From contig NZ_JARNTX010000002.1 of the NCBI RefSeq assembly GCF_029433095.1, positions 1,178,001 to 1,242,000 on the forward strand: 64,000 nt of DNA, written 5' to 3'. This document shows, in pieces, positions 33,492 to 42,970 of the stretch. Below the pieces are notes generated by a model. The model did not search any database. It saw nothing but the letters and a program-made list of their open reading frames with translations, and had not been told where the DNA came from. This stretch comes from Hymenobacter sp. YC55 (GTDB lineage Bacteria; Bacteroidota; Bacteroidia; Cytophagales; Hymenobacteraceae). Position numbers and translations under genes: made by a program. The stretch's first letter is position 1; each line of letters starts with the position of its first letter.

Positions 33492-33513
33492 ACTTTCAAT
33501 AAAATTTGAAAGT
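33492..33513. promoter_or_regulatory. Inverted repeat ACTTTCAA-N6-TTGAAAGT, candidate GbsR operator
   Basis: Perfect 8-base arms separated by taaaat, located about 15 bases upstream of the -7 box, where a bound repressor would block the -33 region. The TTGAAAG half-site is of the kind used by MarR-type proteins. Assignment to this regulator is by position. Confidence 0.5.
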
Positions 33514-33589
33514 ATATTTTAAACAGTAGGTAAAGCTGAATTCTGGCCTGCCACTAGTGCTCAATACAATGTGTGGTTGCCCTTACAGG

Positions 33590-35038
33590 CTACTTACTAA
33601 TAGCTCGCAATTTATCCAACGCATCAAGATCGGCTTCGCCTTGCATACTCGACACCCATTGCCAAGGTTCGGAGGGAGAAGCTGAAACAGGAGAAATGCG
33701 TAGATAATTGGCTTTAGCTACATCAGGTACCAGCAATTGACAAGGCACTGATTTGGGTAGTCCAATGCAAAGGCGCATCATGCGGGCATAATGTGGCCAC
33801 GGTAGCTCTAGATATTCGTTGGGGCGCAGTTTCCCTACTTCTTTGCCCTCCAAAAATACAGCCACAGGTTCCAGCAAGGTGTCGGCTTGGCGGTACAAGT
33901 AGAGGTAAGCTGTGTCTACTTGAGCTGGACGGACACGTAGCGGATCAGGAAAGGGCGCTGATTGGCCAGTGCGCATATCCACAGCGTATGGTGTTGGTTC
34001 GCCCGTGTGGTCTCGAGCTTGCACGGTAGCCACCCCAATCACACCCGCTTTGACTTGGGCGCGGTTTGCGGCTCGCATATACTCTATATCCAAAGGCTTT
34101 TCGGCCACAAATGTGAAAAAGTTGGCCTGACGCATCAAGGGATAAAAATGCTTCTCATACTGTACATAGAGTCGCTGCCCATCTGAACACCCCCAAGCCG
34201 TTATGGTTAACGGCTGCCGCTGCCCCTGATACTCGACAACCGTTGGCTGAATGCGCGTTACGCCCCACCACAATACTTTGCCAGCATTGCCTCCCCATTT
34301 CCTAAGCGAAAGGGTATCCAAGCGAAAGGTTGTTACGGTATCAGGTCGATTGGCCAAGAACTGCTCGAAAGTGAAATACACCCCTCGACGTGGCGCTTCC
34401 CGAAGGATTGCTGGCAACCTGGATTTGTTACCCGTCGTCGGGCCGGTAGTTGGCACATCATTGGGAAGTTGCTGCAAGGTGCGGGCAGGTGCGGTCTGAG
34501 CTTGGGTCCAGTCGGCATCAGTGAGTTGCTCTAGACATTGCTGCAACAGCAGCGCCACGTGTACCGAGTGCGCCGATGTCGTTTCTAGGGCTCGTTTGGA
34601 AGTGCGAGCCCCTGTACTGCGCATAAAGTGGTACCCATCAGGCAAATGAGTATATATGTCGGCTGCCAAATCGGCATTAGCAACTTCTGTTACGCTGTTG
34701 AGTTGCTCACTGACTCGCAATTGCCGCAAGCACAGCACAATTGGGTGGTCGGTGGGCCTCGCAGGTAGCTTTTTTTGCAAAAAGGAGCTTAACTCCGCTT
34801 CCAACCCGTTGCGGAAAAGTACTGCCGCCGGCCGATTATCGAGGCCTCGGTGTACTAAACCAATAGTGGGGCGCCCTGGCCGACCGTCTACCACCTGCTC
34901 TACATGCACAGTGCGGTTAGGCAAAATCAACTCCTGCCGACTCAGGTCCAGATAATACACTTGCGCCTCGGCCCGACGGGCCGCTAAGCTGAACAGTAAG
35001 GTGGTAACAAGAAACCAGAAACGTAGAAATGAAATCAT
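33590..35038 (-). CDS. Secreted hypothetical protein
   Basis: A 482-residue exported protein with a signal peptide (FLRFWFLVTTLLFSLAARRAEA). I do not recognise a family. Visible features are a YYLDLSRQELILPNRTVHV strand-rich start and a mid-region GVYFTFEQFLANRPDTVTTF. A segment like AWGCSDGQRLYVQYEKHFYPL may form a beta-sandwich. The C-terminus holds a short ELPWPHYARMMRLCIGLP strand and no sorting domain. It lies just downstream of dnaE on the same strand, separated by a long hairpin. Confidence 0.75.
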   Translation of the reverse strand: MISFLRFWFLVTTLLFSLAARRAEAQVYYLDLSRQELILPNRTVHVEQVVDGRPGRPTIGLVHRGLDNRPAAVLFRNGLEAELSSFLQKKLPARPTDHPIVLCLRQLRVSEQLNSVTEVANADLAADIYTHLPDGYHFMRSTGARTSKRALETTSAHSVHVALLLQQCLEQLTDADWTQAQTAPARTLQQLPNDVPTTGPTTGNKSRLPAILREAPRRGVYFTFEQFLANRPDTVTTFRLDTLSLRKWGGNAGKVLWWGVTRIQPTVVEYQGQRQPLTITAWGCSDGQRLYVQYEKHFYPLMRQANFFTFVAEKPLDIEYMRAANRAQVKAGVIGVATVQARDHTGEPTPYAVDMRTGQSAPFPDPLRVRPAQVDTAYLYLYRQADTLLEPVAVFLEGKEVGKLRPNEYLELPWPHYARMMRLCIGLPKSVPCQLLVPDVAKANYLRISPVSASPSEPWQWVSSMQGEADLDALDKLRAISK

Positions 35039-35099
35039 ATAATAAGCAGTAGATAATGATAAAGCAGAAGCAAGATAACGATAGCTACGGGCCTAATTT

Positions 35100-35154
35100 A
35101 CACGCCAAACATGGCCTACTTAGGATATAGCTAAGCAAGCCGCGTTTGGCGTGT
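35100..35154 (-). terminator. Long hairpin after dnaE
   Basis: acacgccaaac (35100-35110) and gtttggcgtgt (35144-35154) form a perfect 11-bp stem, with an inner stem based on cttag/ctaag. It begins about 20 nt past the dnaE stop codon. Confidence 0.65.
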
Positions 35155-35174
35155 GGAAGATTATAATGTGCCGC

Positions 35175-38100
35175 TTAAATCAGCTGGCAGGCGTCGATTT
35201 CCATTTCCCGCATCCGGGCAATGAAGGCTTTTGGCTCGATGCGGTAGCGGCGAGAGTAGGTATCCACGGCGAGGTGCTCGTGGGGCTCTGCGAATTTGAT
35301 TTCCAACTTCTTGTTACCCTGGCTTTCCTCGACGGCAGCCATAAACCGGTCCATAAACGGCTCGGTAATGGTGCGTAGGTCAAGCTGCACCCGCACGCCG
35401 TTGGAGAGCTTCTCGGCCACGTGAAACAGCGGCTCCATGGTCATAATTTTGAACTCGAACTGGTCGGAGTCGCGGAAGCGCTGCTGGTACTTGCCGCGGA
35501 TGAACATGGGCGGAACCTGCTCCTTATCGTAGTTGCGGGGGTTGATGAGGGCCGAGAACCGGGTGTAGTCGTCGCGGAACAAGGCTAGGTTCAAGCTCGA
35601 TTCGTAGTCTTCCACGTTGAAGCTGACAAAGGGATGACCAGTTTTGGTGGTTTTGAACTGAACGTTGGAAATCAGGCCGGCTACGGAAATGTCACGGTTC
35701 TTGTAGTTCTCAATCTTGTCGAGGCCGCAGGTGCAGTACGAATCAATTTCCAGTTTGAAGTCGTCGAGCGGGTGGCCGGAGAGGTAGAAACCTACCACTT
35801 CCTTCTCGCGGCGCAGCTTCTCGGTGGGGCTCCACAGCTCCATATCCTGGATTTTGGGCATCGGAATGGCCATCATGTCGCCACCCCCGCCGAACAAACT
35901 CTGTTGGGCTGACTCCTTTGCAGCCTGGTGCTGCTGCCCCACTTTCATGGCCTTCTCGATGACGTTCTGGTCGCCGCTTAGGGCCTCGATATACTGGCGA
36001 CGGTGGTAGCGCTCAAACGAGTCGAAGGCGCCCGCCTGGGCCATGCTTTCGAACGTTTTCTTGTTCACAGCCCGCAAGTTCACACGGCGTGCAAAGTCGA
36101 AAATATCGGCGTACGGGCCCTTTTTGGTGCGTTCCTGTACAATCTCCTCCACTGCGGCTTCGCCAGCACCTTTCACGGCCGCCATGCCGAAGCGAATCTG
36201 ACCTTGCTTGTTCACGTTGAACTTCAGGATGGATTCGTTGACGTCGGGGCCGAGTACGGCTACGCCTTGCTTGCGAGCTTCCTCGATAAAGAACGTCACC
36301 TTCTTGATGTCGCCCATGTTGTTGGTGAGTACGGCAGCCATGTACTCGGCGGGGTAGTGGGCCTTGAGGTAGCCGGTTTGGTAGGCTACCACCGAATAGG
36401 CGGCGGAGTGGGAGCGGTTGAAGCCGTAGGCCGCAAACTTTTCCATCACGTCGAACACCTCGTTGGCTTTCTTCTCCTTGATGCCGTGCAGTTCGGCGGC
36501 ACCTTTGCAGAATTTCTCCCGTTCCAGGGCCATCTTCTTCATGTCTTTCTTACCCATGGCGCGGCGCAGCAAGTCGGCGCCGCCGAGCGAGTAGCCGGCC
36601 AGAATCTGAGCCGTCTGCATGATCTGCTCCTGGTACACCATGATGCCCTGCGAGTAGTTCAGGATGGGCTCGAGCAACTCGTGTGGGTAATCAACGGGCT
36701 CCTTGCCGTGCTTGCGGTTGATGAAGTTCGGGATGAACTGCATCGGGCCGGGCCGGTACAAGGCGTTCATAGCAATCAGGTCCTCGATGTTGGTGGGCTT
36801 GAGGTCCTTGAGGTACATGCGCATACCCTCCGATTCAAACTGGAACGTCCCGATGGTGTCGCCACGCTGGTAGAGCTCGTAGGTTTTCTGGTCGTCAATC
36901 GGAATTTCGTCGATGTCGATTTTAACGCCGTGGTTTTGCTCGATCAGGTTGATGGCGTCCACGATAATCGTGAGCGTTTTCAGGCCCAAGAAGTCCATCT
37001 TGAGCATCCCGGCACTCTCAATCACCTTGCCATCGAACTGCGTGACGAGCAGGTCCGAATCTTTGGAGGTGGAAACGGGAATGTACTTGGTGATGTCGTC
37101 GGGGGCAATGATAACGCCGGCGGCATGGATACCCGTGTTGCGGACAGAACCTTCCAACTTCTCGGCGAGGCGCAGAATCTGGCCGCGCAAGTTGTCGGAC
37201 GCATCGTCGCGCCGAATCATGTCAAGCTCCTGGTTTTCGGCAAAGGCCTTTTGCAGTGTGGTACCCACTTGGTCAGGCACCATTTTCACGAGGTCGTTGG
37301 CGACGGGCAGCGGCAAATCCATGGCCCGCGCCACGTCTTTGATGCTGGACTTGGCGGCCATGGTACCGAAGGTGATAATCTGGGCCACCTGCGTTTTGCC
37401 GTACTTATCCACCACGTAGTCGATGACTTTCTGACGGTTTACGTCGTCGAAGTCGATATCAATATCAGGCATAGACACGCGCTCCGGGTTCAGGAAACGC
37501 TCGAACAGCAACGAGTACTTGATGGGGTCGATGTTGGTGATACCGATGCAATAGGCCACCGCCGAACCAGCCGCCGAGCCCCGGCCCGGCCCTACGGCCA
37601 CGCCAATGTTGCGGCCGTGGTTGATGAAGTCCTGCGTAATTAGGAAGTAACCCGCAAAACCCATCGTCTCGATGATGCGCAGCTCGTAATCCAACCGCTC
37701 CTCGATTTCGGGTGTGCGCTCGGAGTAGCGCGGACGCGGGCCTTCGAAGGCACCTTTGAAGGTGAGGTGGCGCAGGAAGGCGTCGGCGGTGGGGTGCTCG
37801 GGCGGCAGCGGGAAGTTGGGGAGCAGAATGTCGCGCTGCAGCTTAGGCGGCGTGATCTTATCAATAATTTCGTTGGTGTTGTCCACACTTTCCGGCACGT
37901 CGGCAAACAACGTGTTCATCTCCTCCTGCGTCTTGAAGTAGAACTGGTCGTTGGCGAAGCCGAAACGGGAGCGGGGCCGCGGACCTTGCGCCTCCTCGTC
38001 GATGCGCTGCAGTTGACGACGCATCACGGCATCCTGGCCCGCGAGGGGGCGCAAGTTGTCGAGGTGGTCGTAGTGCACTTTGTTATCCTGCGAAATCAAA

Positions 38101-38858
38101 CGGAAATATTGCGTCTGGAAGTCACCAACCGGGATGCTGTGCTCTTCACCGGTATTCACGCAAAGCAAAATGTCGTGCGGCGCAAAGTCGGTTTGGTCGA
38201 CGTAGTGCGAGTCGTTGGTGCAGATGACTTTGACGTTGTATTTCTTGGCCAGGCCAAGCAGCACCTGATTCACGTCTTCCTGGCTTTTGCCGGTGCCGTC
38301 GAAGTTCATCAGTCCGTGCCGCTGAATCTCGATGTAGTAGTCGTCCTCAAACACGTCGAGCCACCATTTGAGTAGCTCTTCAGCTTTGGCCTCTCCCTCG
38401 AACAAAATAGCCTGCGGAATCTCGGCGCCAATGCAGCACGAGGTAGCAATTAGGCCTTCGTGGTACTTAAGCAGCACTTCCTTGTCGATGCGGGGGAACT
38501 TGGAATACACGCCCTCGATGAAGCTGAGTGAGCAGAGCTTGGCGAGGTTGTGGTAGCCGGCTTGGTCTTTGGCTAGCAGCAATTGGTGGTAGCGCTTGTC
38601 CCGCTCGCCTTTCTCACGGCTGAAGGTCTTTTTGTGCCGGTCTTCCACCATATAGAACTCGCAGCCTACAATCGGTTTCACGTTGTACTTGTTGGCTTCG
38701 GCCACGAAGTTGAACGCCCCGAACATGTTGCCGTGGTCGGTGAGGGCCACTGCGGGCATGCCATCGGCCTGCGCCTTTTTCATGAGGGCGCCAATGCTGG
38801 CCTGGCCATCGAGAAGGGAATACTGGGTGTGGGAGTGCAGGTGCGAGAAAACAGGCAT
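35175..38858 (-). CDS. dnaE: DNA polymerase III subunit alpha
   Basis: A 1227-residue replicative polymerase. The N-terminal PHP domain starts FSHLHSHTQYSLLDGQ, with metal-binding HxH. The palm has PGRGSAAGSAVAYCIG and the catalytic acid motif MPDIDIDFDD, followed by the fingers and thumb (NTGIHAAGVIIAP; LYRPGPMQFIPNFI; YQEQIMQTAQILAGYSLGGADLLRRAMGKK). A helix-hairpin-helix and an OB-fold (ISVAGLISNVQFKTTKTGHPFVSFNVED) complete the layout. The start ATG at 38858 is used; an in-frame TTG lies two codons earlier. A frame of 546 codons on the other strand is a shadow of this gene. Confidence 0.97.
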   Translation of the reverse strand: MPVFSHLHSHTQYSLLDGQASIGALMKKAQADGMPAVALTDHGNMFGAFNFVAEANKYNVKPIVGCEFYMVEDRHKKTFSREKGERDKRYHQLLLAKDQAGYHNLAKLCSLSFIEGVYSKFPRIDKEVLLKYHEGLIATSCCIGAEIPQAILFEGEAKAEELLKWWLDVFEDDYYIEIQRHGLMNFDGTGKSQEDVNQVLLGLAKKYNVKVICTNDSHYVDQTDFAPHDILLCVNTGEEHSIPVGDFQTQYFRLISQDNKVHYDHLDNLRPLAGQDAVMRRQLQRIDEEAQGPRPRSRFGFANDQFYFKTQEEMNTLFADVPESVDNTNEIIDKITPPKLQRDILLPNFPLPPEHPTADAFLRHLTFKGAFEGPRPRYSERTPEIEERLDYELRIIETMGFAGYFLITQDFINHGRNIGVAVGPGRGSAAGSAVAYCIGITNIDPIKYSLLFERFLNPERVSMPDIDIDFDDVNRQKVIDYVVDKYGKTQVAQIITFGTMAAKSSIKDVARAMDLPLPVANDLVKMVPDQVGTTLQKAFAENQELDMIRRDDASDNLRGQILRLAEKLEGSVRNTGIHAAGVIIAPDDITKYIPVSTSKDSDLLVTQFDGKVIESAGMLKMDFLGLKTLTIIVDAINLIEQNHGVKIDIDEIPIDDQKTYELYQRGDTIGTFQFESEGMRMYLKDLKPTNIEDLIAMNALYRPGPMQFIPNFINRKHGKEPVDYPHELLEPILNYSQGIMVYQEQIMQTAQILAGYSLGGADLLRRAMGKKDMKKMALEREKFCKGAAELHGIKEKKANEVFDVMEKFAAYGFNRSHSAAYSVVAYQTGYLKAHYPAEYMAAVLTNNMGDIKKVTFFIEEARKQGVAVLGPDVNESILKFNVNKQGQIRFGMAAVKGAGEAAVEEIVQERTKKGPYADIFDFARRVNLRAVNKKTFESMAQAGAFDSFERYHRRQYIEALSGDQNVIEKAMKVGQQHQAAKESAQQSLFGGGGDMMAIPMPKIQDMELWSPTEKLRREKEVVGFYLSGHPLDDFKLEIDSYCTCGLDKIENYKNRDISVAGLISNVQFKTTKTGHPFVSFNVEDYESSLNLALFRDDYTRFSALINPRNYDKEQVPPMFIRGKYQQRFRDSDQFEFKIMTMEPLFHVAEKLSNGVRVQLDLRTITEPFMDRFMAAVEESQGNKKLEIKFAEPHEHLAVDTYSRRYRIEPKAFIARMREMEIDACQLI

Positions 38859-38963
38859 GGGCAAGCGGATATAAGGGCAGAAAGCACCTAGGGTTAAGTA
38901 AAGTTACCGCCGCTGATTGGGAAAGGAAAGTTGCCGAACCGGATGTTTCTGTGTATCAAGAAC

Positions 38964-38996
38964 AAAAAAGGATGGCTCGAAAAGCCATCCTTTTTT
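38964..38996. terminator. Terminator of the FG-GAP repeat gene
   Basis: aaaaaaggatggct (38964-38977) and agccatcctttttt (38983-38996) form a perfect 14-bp stem with a T-run, about 60 nt past the stop of the gene at 39057. Confidence 0.85.
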
Positions 38997-39056
38997 CTGA
39001 TGATCTTTAAGGTAATTAGCTAACTACAAGGCCAAGTACACTGAAACTGCTAGCTA

Positions 39057-40769
39057 CTAGTGTAACATCACACGTTTTGTAATGCTACGTTGTCCTGTTG
39101 GTGTCACGGTTAGCAAGTAAATTCCTGGTGCCAAGCCAGCAGTAGGCAGCATTGAGGTTTGACCTTGGAAAGTTAGCTCGCGTTCAAGACGACCAAGGGC
39201 ACTGTATAGCGTCGCTTTGCCACCATTGGCTTCCGTTGGTATTTCGAAGTGAAGCTCGGCACCATGCTCTAGTGGATTTGGCCAGGCACCAACAGTTGGA
39301 ACCTTGAGCGAAGTTTGCGCAGTGGCTAGAATAGTGGCTGCGTTGCGATGCACGGTTATCTGGCCCATCGGATTGTTGCTGCTACCACTAAGGCTATACA
39401 CTACTACATCCAAGTCGCCATCGTTGTCCATGTCACCGAGGGTAAGATCTAGAGGAATTGGACTGGTAGAAATATCTGCTTGACGGACAAAATTGCCTGT
39501 ACCGTCGTTTAAGTTCAGATTGATAGTATTTATAGAGGAGCTATTTCCTCGGGCGTCAGTAATGATATCCAGGTCTTTGTCTCCATCAACATCGCCTATC
39601 TCTACTACTTGTGGGCCATTCCCAATCAATAAGTCCGGTCCCTTCACAAAGGTGCCGTTTCCGTTGTTGCGCCATAGACTAAGTTTTCCATCAGGTTGAA
39701 AAAGCGGAACGGCAATATCTACGTCGCCATCATCATCAAAATCGGCTAGGCCAATGGTGCCTCGGTAACCTCCCACCGGCAATTCGGTGGTGCCAGAAAA
39801 CTGTCCTTGACCGTTGTTCAGACGAATGTTTAGGGGGCCGGTTGCTGTACCGCCGTAGCCAGTTAGTGCATCTAAGTCACCATCGTTATCAAGGTCTGTA
39901 AGCTCTATGCGCATTGCATTAGACGAGATGCTAACCTGACTGGTTCCCGTGAACGATCCAGTGCCGTTGTTCAGGCGGACTTGGAGTGTTTTACTCGCTG
40001 CTTCCGAAAATACGAGGTCTAAGTCGCCGTCGCCATCCACGTCGCCCAGCGCGAGCGAACCTACTTCGCTACTGGTACTAATAGTGCCTGATGCTAGACT
40101 AAAGGTACCCGTGCCGTTGTTGCGCAACACCCCTAGGCCATTGCTTATGCTGGCATACACAAGGTCTAAGTCGCCGTCGCCATCAATGTCGCCCGGCCTG
40201 AAGCGCTGGGTAGCCACATTAAGATCAACCAGAGGAGCGAGCTTACCGGTACCGTCATTGCGCAACAAACCCAATGCATACCGATTTAGGTAGTAAGGGA
40301 CTAATACATCCAAATCCGAGTCGCCGTCTACGTCGACAAGCGTCAGGTAGTCCTGGGAATAGAGCTGCGTATTTATCGATGTGGCTTCTCCGGCCTCAAA
40401 CCGCCCGCTGCCGCCCGCAACGGCTGCTGTAAACTGCCACGCATATTTGGCCCCATTTGGGCTCGTGAGCGTAGCTGACAATGTTTCGCCCGCTTTAAAA
40501 GGGGTAGTAGGCAAAAATGAAATGGCGTTGTTGTTTGTAATCGTAGCTCCGCTTCGCAAGCCGCCTGCCTGTGAGCTGTATACTTTTAGGCTGGCTGTAG
40601 CGGCTGGCGTCAGGGTAGCTGAAACAGGAGTAGTGACTGGCTGCTTGAAGCTATGCGGCGCCGGCGAGATGTTAGAGAATACGGGAGCCTGAGCTGCCGC
40701 CTGATTGGCAACAAACAAACCAGCAAGAGCAGCCGCTAAAGTTGACCAACGGAGAGTACATGTATGCAT
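39057..40769 (-). CDS. FG-GAP/VCBS repeat protein with Ig-like domain and T9SS sorting domain
   Basis: A 570-residue secreted protein. A signal peptide (STLAAALAGLFVANQAAAQA) leads to a bacterial Ig-like (Big_5) domain (FSNISPAPHSFKQPV ... GETLSATL). At least seven FG-GAP/VCBS repeats follow, with calcium-loop motifs such as DVDGDSDLDVLVP, DIDGDGDLDLVYA, DLDNDGDLDAL and DFDDDGDVDIAVP, expected to form a beta-propeller. The C-terminal T9SS type A domain (VGAWPNPLEHGAELHFEIP, YSALGRLERELTF, LAPGIYLLTVTPTGQRSITKRVMLH) directs secretion and surface attachment. Ligand unknown. Confidence 0.9.
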   Translation of the reverse strand: MHTCTLRWSTLAAALAGLFVANQAAAQAPVFSNISPAPHSFKQPVTTPVSATLTPAATASLKVYSSQAGGLRSGATITNNNAISFLPTTPFKAGETLSATLTSPNGAKYAWQFTAAVAGGSGRFEAGEATSINTQLYSQDYLTLVDVDGDSDLDVLVPYYLNRYALGLLRNDGTGKLAPLVDLNVATQRFRPGDIDGDGDLDLVYASISNGLGVLRNNGTGTFSLASGTISTSSEVGSLALGDVDGDGDLDLVFSEAASKTLQVRLNNGTGSFTGTSQVSISSNAMRIELTDLDNDGDLDALTGYGGTATGPLNIRLNNGQGQFSGTTELPVGGYRGTIGLADFDDDGDVDIAVPLFQPDGKLSLWRNNGNGTFVKGPDLLIGNGPQVVEIGDVDGDKDLDIITDARGNSSSINTINLNLNDGTGNFVRQADISTSPIPLDLTLGDMDNDGDLDVVVYSLSGSSNNPMGQITVHRNAATILATAQTSLKVPTVGAWPNPLEHGAELHFEIPTEANGGKATLYSALGRLERELTFQGQTSMLPTAGLAPGIYLLTVTPTGQRSITKRVMLH

Positions 40770-41797
40770 AAAAAGTCAATTGGAAGTTAGGAAAGGACTA
40801 TTAGTACAAGCTAAGTATTCCGAAACCTATGCTTTCAACCTTGTAAAGTTGAGCAAGGCTGAGTGCCTGAATAACGAGAATAGCTTACCACAACTCAACG
40901 CACGTCTCAGGCGACGAGCATAGCATTACATATAGGTTGTCAGGACAAACTGGAAGGGGGATATAACCATTAATTGGACAGCTAGGGAAGTAAGCTAATG
41001 GAAAATGAATAAATTATATAGGTACATATTATATAGTAAATATGATAATCAGAATTGATAAGTTGATGATACATTTCGCTTGCTCGACGTTGCATAAAGA
41101 CATAAAAATAGTCAAGCTACCAAATGCGGTGCTTATTCGCGCTTTGTAGCTTGGAAAGTAACTGGTTCTTTTCTTGAAGGCAGCTGATGACGGCCCTTCC
41201 GCTCAAACCTAAACGTGTCGGCGTACCGACGTTGATGACTCAAAAGGGCATCCTGGATAATTTAGGACAGCAAGCTGTAGGTAGTAGCATTGCCGCCGTA
41301 TCCTGAGGCATAATATGGGCGGAGAGAGTCTTTGTATGGCCTAGTGTAGGGCAGACGGCTTCGGTTTACCATAGGCTCCCGTCCACCCAAGGTCGCGGTT
41401 GAAGACTAGGTTGGTGACGAATTAGCTTTTAAACTCCTTTCTGTTAGAACGAGGGCTAATTCCAAGAACACGCGCAACCCAAAGTTGTCTTTTCTGAGTC
41501 ATTCTTAACATTTGCTAAGAGGCTTGGTATGGTGCCATCAACTGTAGAGGTTGATAGGGGCTTTGTGAAACAAATGGAACTCATCCACTGCAATCTGGTT
41601 ACCTTGCAGACCTCGTCCCTATTTACAGGGCAGTCAGCGGCGTTAAAACATGCCGCTTCTATTTGTATCAATTTGAATTATCAATTATTGGCTATGTCTG
41701 GAAACTACTAGGTTTCTAACTAGCATTTCTGTATCTGTGGCCACTATCTAGCTTTCGTATCACCGTCCGACCGAAATGACCGGTCAGTATTCACTCA
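40770..41797. other. 1-kb region without a recognisable gene
   Basis: The longest gene-free stretch in the window. Short frames exist (for example a 71-codon one at 41456-41671 on the minus strand), but none looks like a known protein and they overlap one another. A patch at 40990-41110 is AT-rich. The region may hold degraded genes or regulatory DNA for the desaturase. Confidence 0.55.
41777..41786. promoter_or_regulatory. Palindrome TGACCGGTCA upstream of the desaturase gene
   Basis: A perfect 10-base palindrome 11 nt before the desaturase ATG, preceded by a GACCG half-site. Symmetric sites of this kind upstream of desaturase genes are commonly bound by TetR-type repressors; the binding protein here is unknown. 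Confidence 0.4.
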
Positions 41798-42868
41798 ATG
41801 AAGCATTTGGTTGCCCCCACCGATCCGGTCTATGACCAGACGGCTCCCGTCTCTCGTTTTGGCCGGTTCCTGCTACAGTTCATTCAAGACAAGCGCGACT
41901 TGCCGTTTGTCTACCTCATTCTGGAAATATCCTGCACGCTTCTACCCCTGGCCGCCGTGCTGTTCTGGCCTAGTATCGACAATCGGGTGTGGTGGGGCGC
42001 TTTAAGCGTGTACATGTTTCTGACCACGTTTTACTTCAAAGGGCCATTCGGGTTGATGCTGCACTGCACCAGTCACCGTATTCTGTTTAAAAAGAAGTAC
42101 GCCAAGCTCAACCACTACATTCCGTGGGTGATTGGGCCACTGTTTGGGCAAACGCCGGAAACGTACTTCACCCACCATCTGGGCATGCACCATCCCGAAA
42201 ATAATACGGAGCATGACGAAAGCTCGACCATGGACTATCAGCGCGACTCGATAGCCAGTTTCGCTCGTTACTTAGGGGGCTTCTTCTTAGTAGGAATTCC
42301 GCGGTTGGCGCAGTATTTCACGCGCAACCAAAAAAGCAAGTTTCGGCACCGGTTGCTCCGGGGCGAAATCGTCTATATCGTAGCCTGTATCGTGTTAGCG
42401 TTCGTGAACCTGCCGGCTACGTTTGTGGTGCTGATTTTGCCGGTGATAGTGGCGCGGGTGGTAATGATGCTCGGCAACTGGAGTCAGCATTCGTTTATTG
42501 ATGCCACTGACCCCGGCAACTGCTACACCAACAGCGTGACTTGCATCAATACCAAGTACAACCATAAGTGCTGGAACGATGGCTACCACATCAGCCACCA
42601 CCTCAAGCCGGCTTTGCACTGGACTGAGCACCCCGCGCATTTCTTAAAAAACGTAGACCAATATGCGCAGAACGATGCTATTGTATTCGACGGCATCCAC
42701 TTCCTGCACATCTTCGCTTACCTCATGACCCGCCGCTACGATTTGCTGGCCCGGCATTTTGTGAACCTAGGCAACCGCTACACCTCCGACGCCGAAATCA
42801 TTGCCATGCTCAAATTGCGCACGAAGCGCATAGTAGCAGTAGCCGAGCCAGAACGAGTGGCCGCCTGA
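41798..42868 (+). CDS. Fatty acid desaturase
   Basis: A 356-residue integral membrane di-iron enzyme that introduces a double bond into acyl chains, tuning membrane fluidity. The three histidine boxes are present: HCTSH, HHLGMHH and HISHH, between hydrophobic segments (YLILEISCTLLPLAAVLFW; IVYIVACIVLAFVNLPATFVVLILPVIV). The regiospecificity cannot be told. Single gene with a palindromic site close to its start and a strong terminator after it. Confidence 0.9.
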   Translation: MKHLVAPTDPVYDQTAPVSRFGRFLLQFIQDKRDLPFVYLILEISCTLLPLAAVLFWPSIDNRVWWGALSVYMFLTTFYFKGPFGLMLHCTSHRILFKKKYAKLNHYIPWVIGPLFGQTPETYFTHHLGMHHPENNTEHDESSTMDYQRDSIASFARYLGGFFLVGIPRLAQYFTRNQKSKFRHRLLRGEIVYIVACIVLAFVNLPATFVVLILPVIVARVVMMLGNWSQHSFIDATDPGNCYTNSVTCINTKYNHKCWNDGYHISHHLKPALHWTEHPAHFLKNVDQYAQNDAIVFDGIHFLHIFAYLMTRRYDLLARHFVNLGNRYTSDAEIIAMLKLRTKRIVAVAEPERVAA

Positions 42869-42924
42869 TGTGCCGATATAAACATGACGCAGGCTTTCTG
42901 TTAAGCAAGCACTCGTCTGGAAAC

Positions 42925-42959
42925 AAAAAGGAGCCCGCTGCTACCGCGGGCTCCTTTTT
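42925..42959. terminator. Bidirectional terminator between desaturase and MltD-like genes
   Basis: aaaaaggagcccgc (42925-42938) and gcgggctccttttt (42946-42959), perfect 14-bp stem between convergent genes. Confidence 0.9.
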
Positions 42960-42970
42960 GTTGTTGGACA

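Noticed and set aside
36003..37643. 546-codon open frame on the plus strand
   Set aside because: It lies wholly inside dnaE on the opposite strand and its sequence is the antisense pattern of a GC-rich gene (Val/His/Leu rich), with no domain.
41456..41671. 71-codon frame on the minus strand
   Set aside because: Cysteine-rich random-looking sequence without a plausible context; treated as non-coding.
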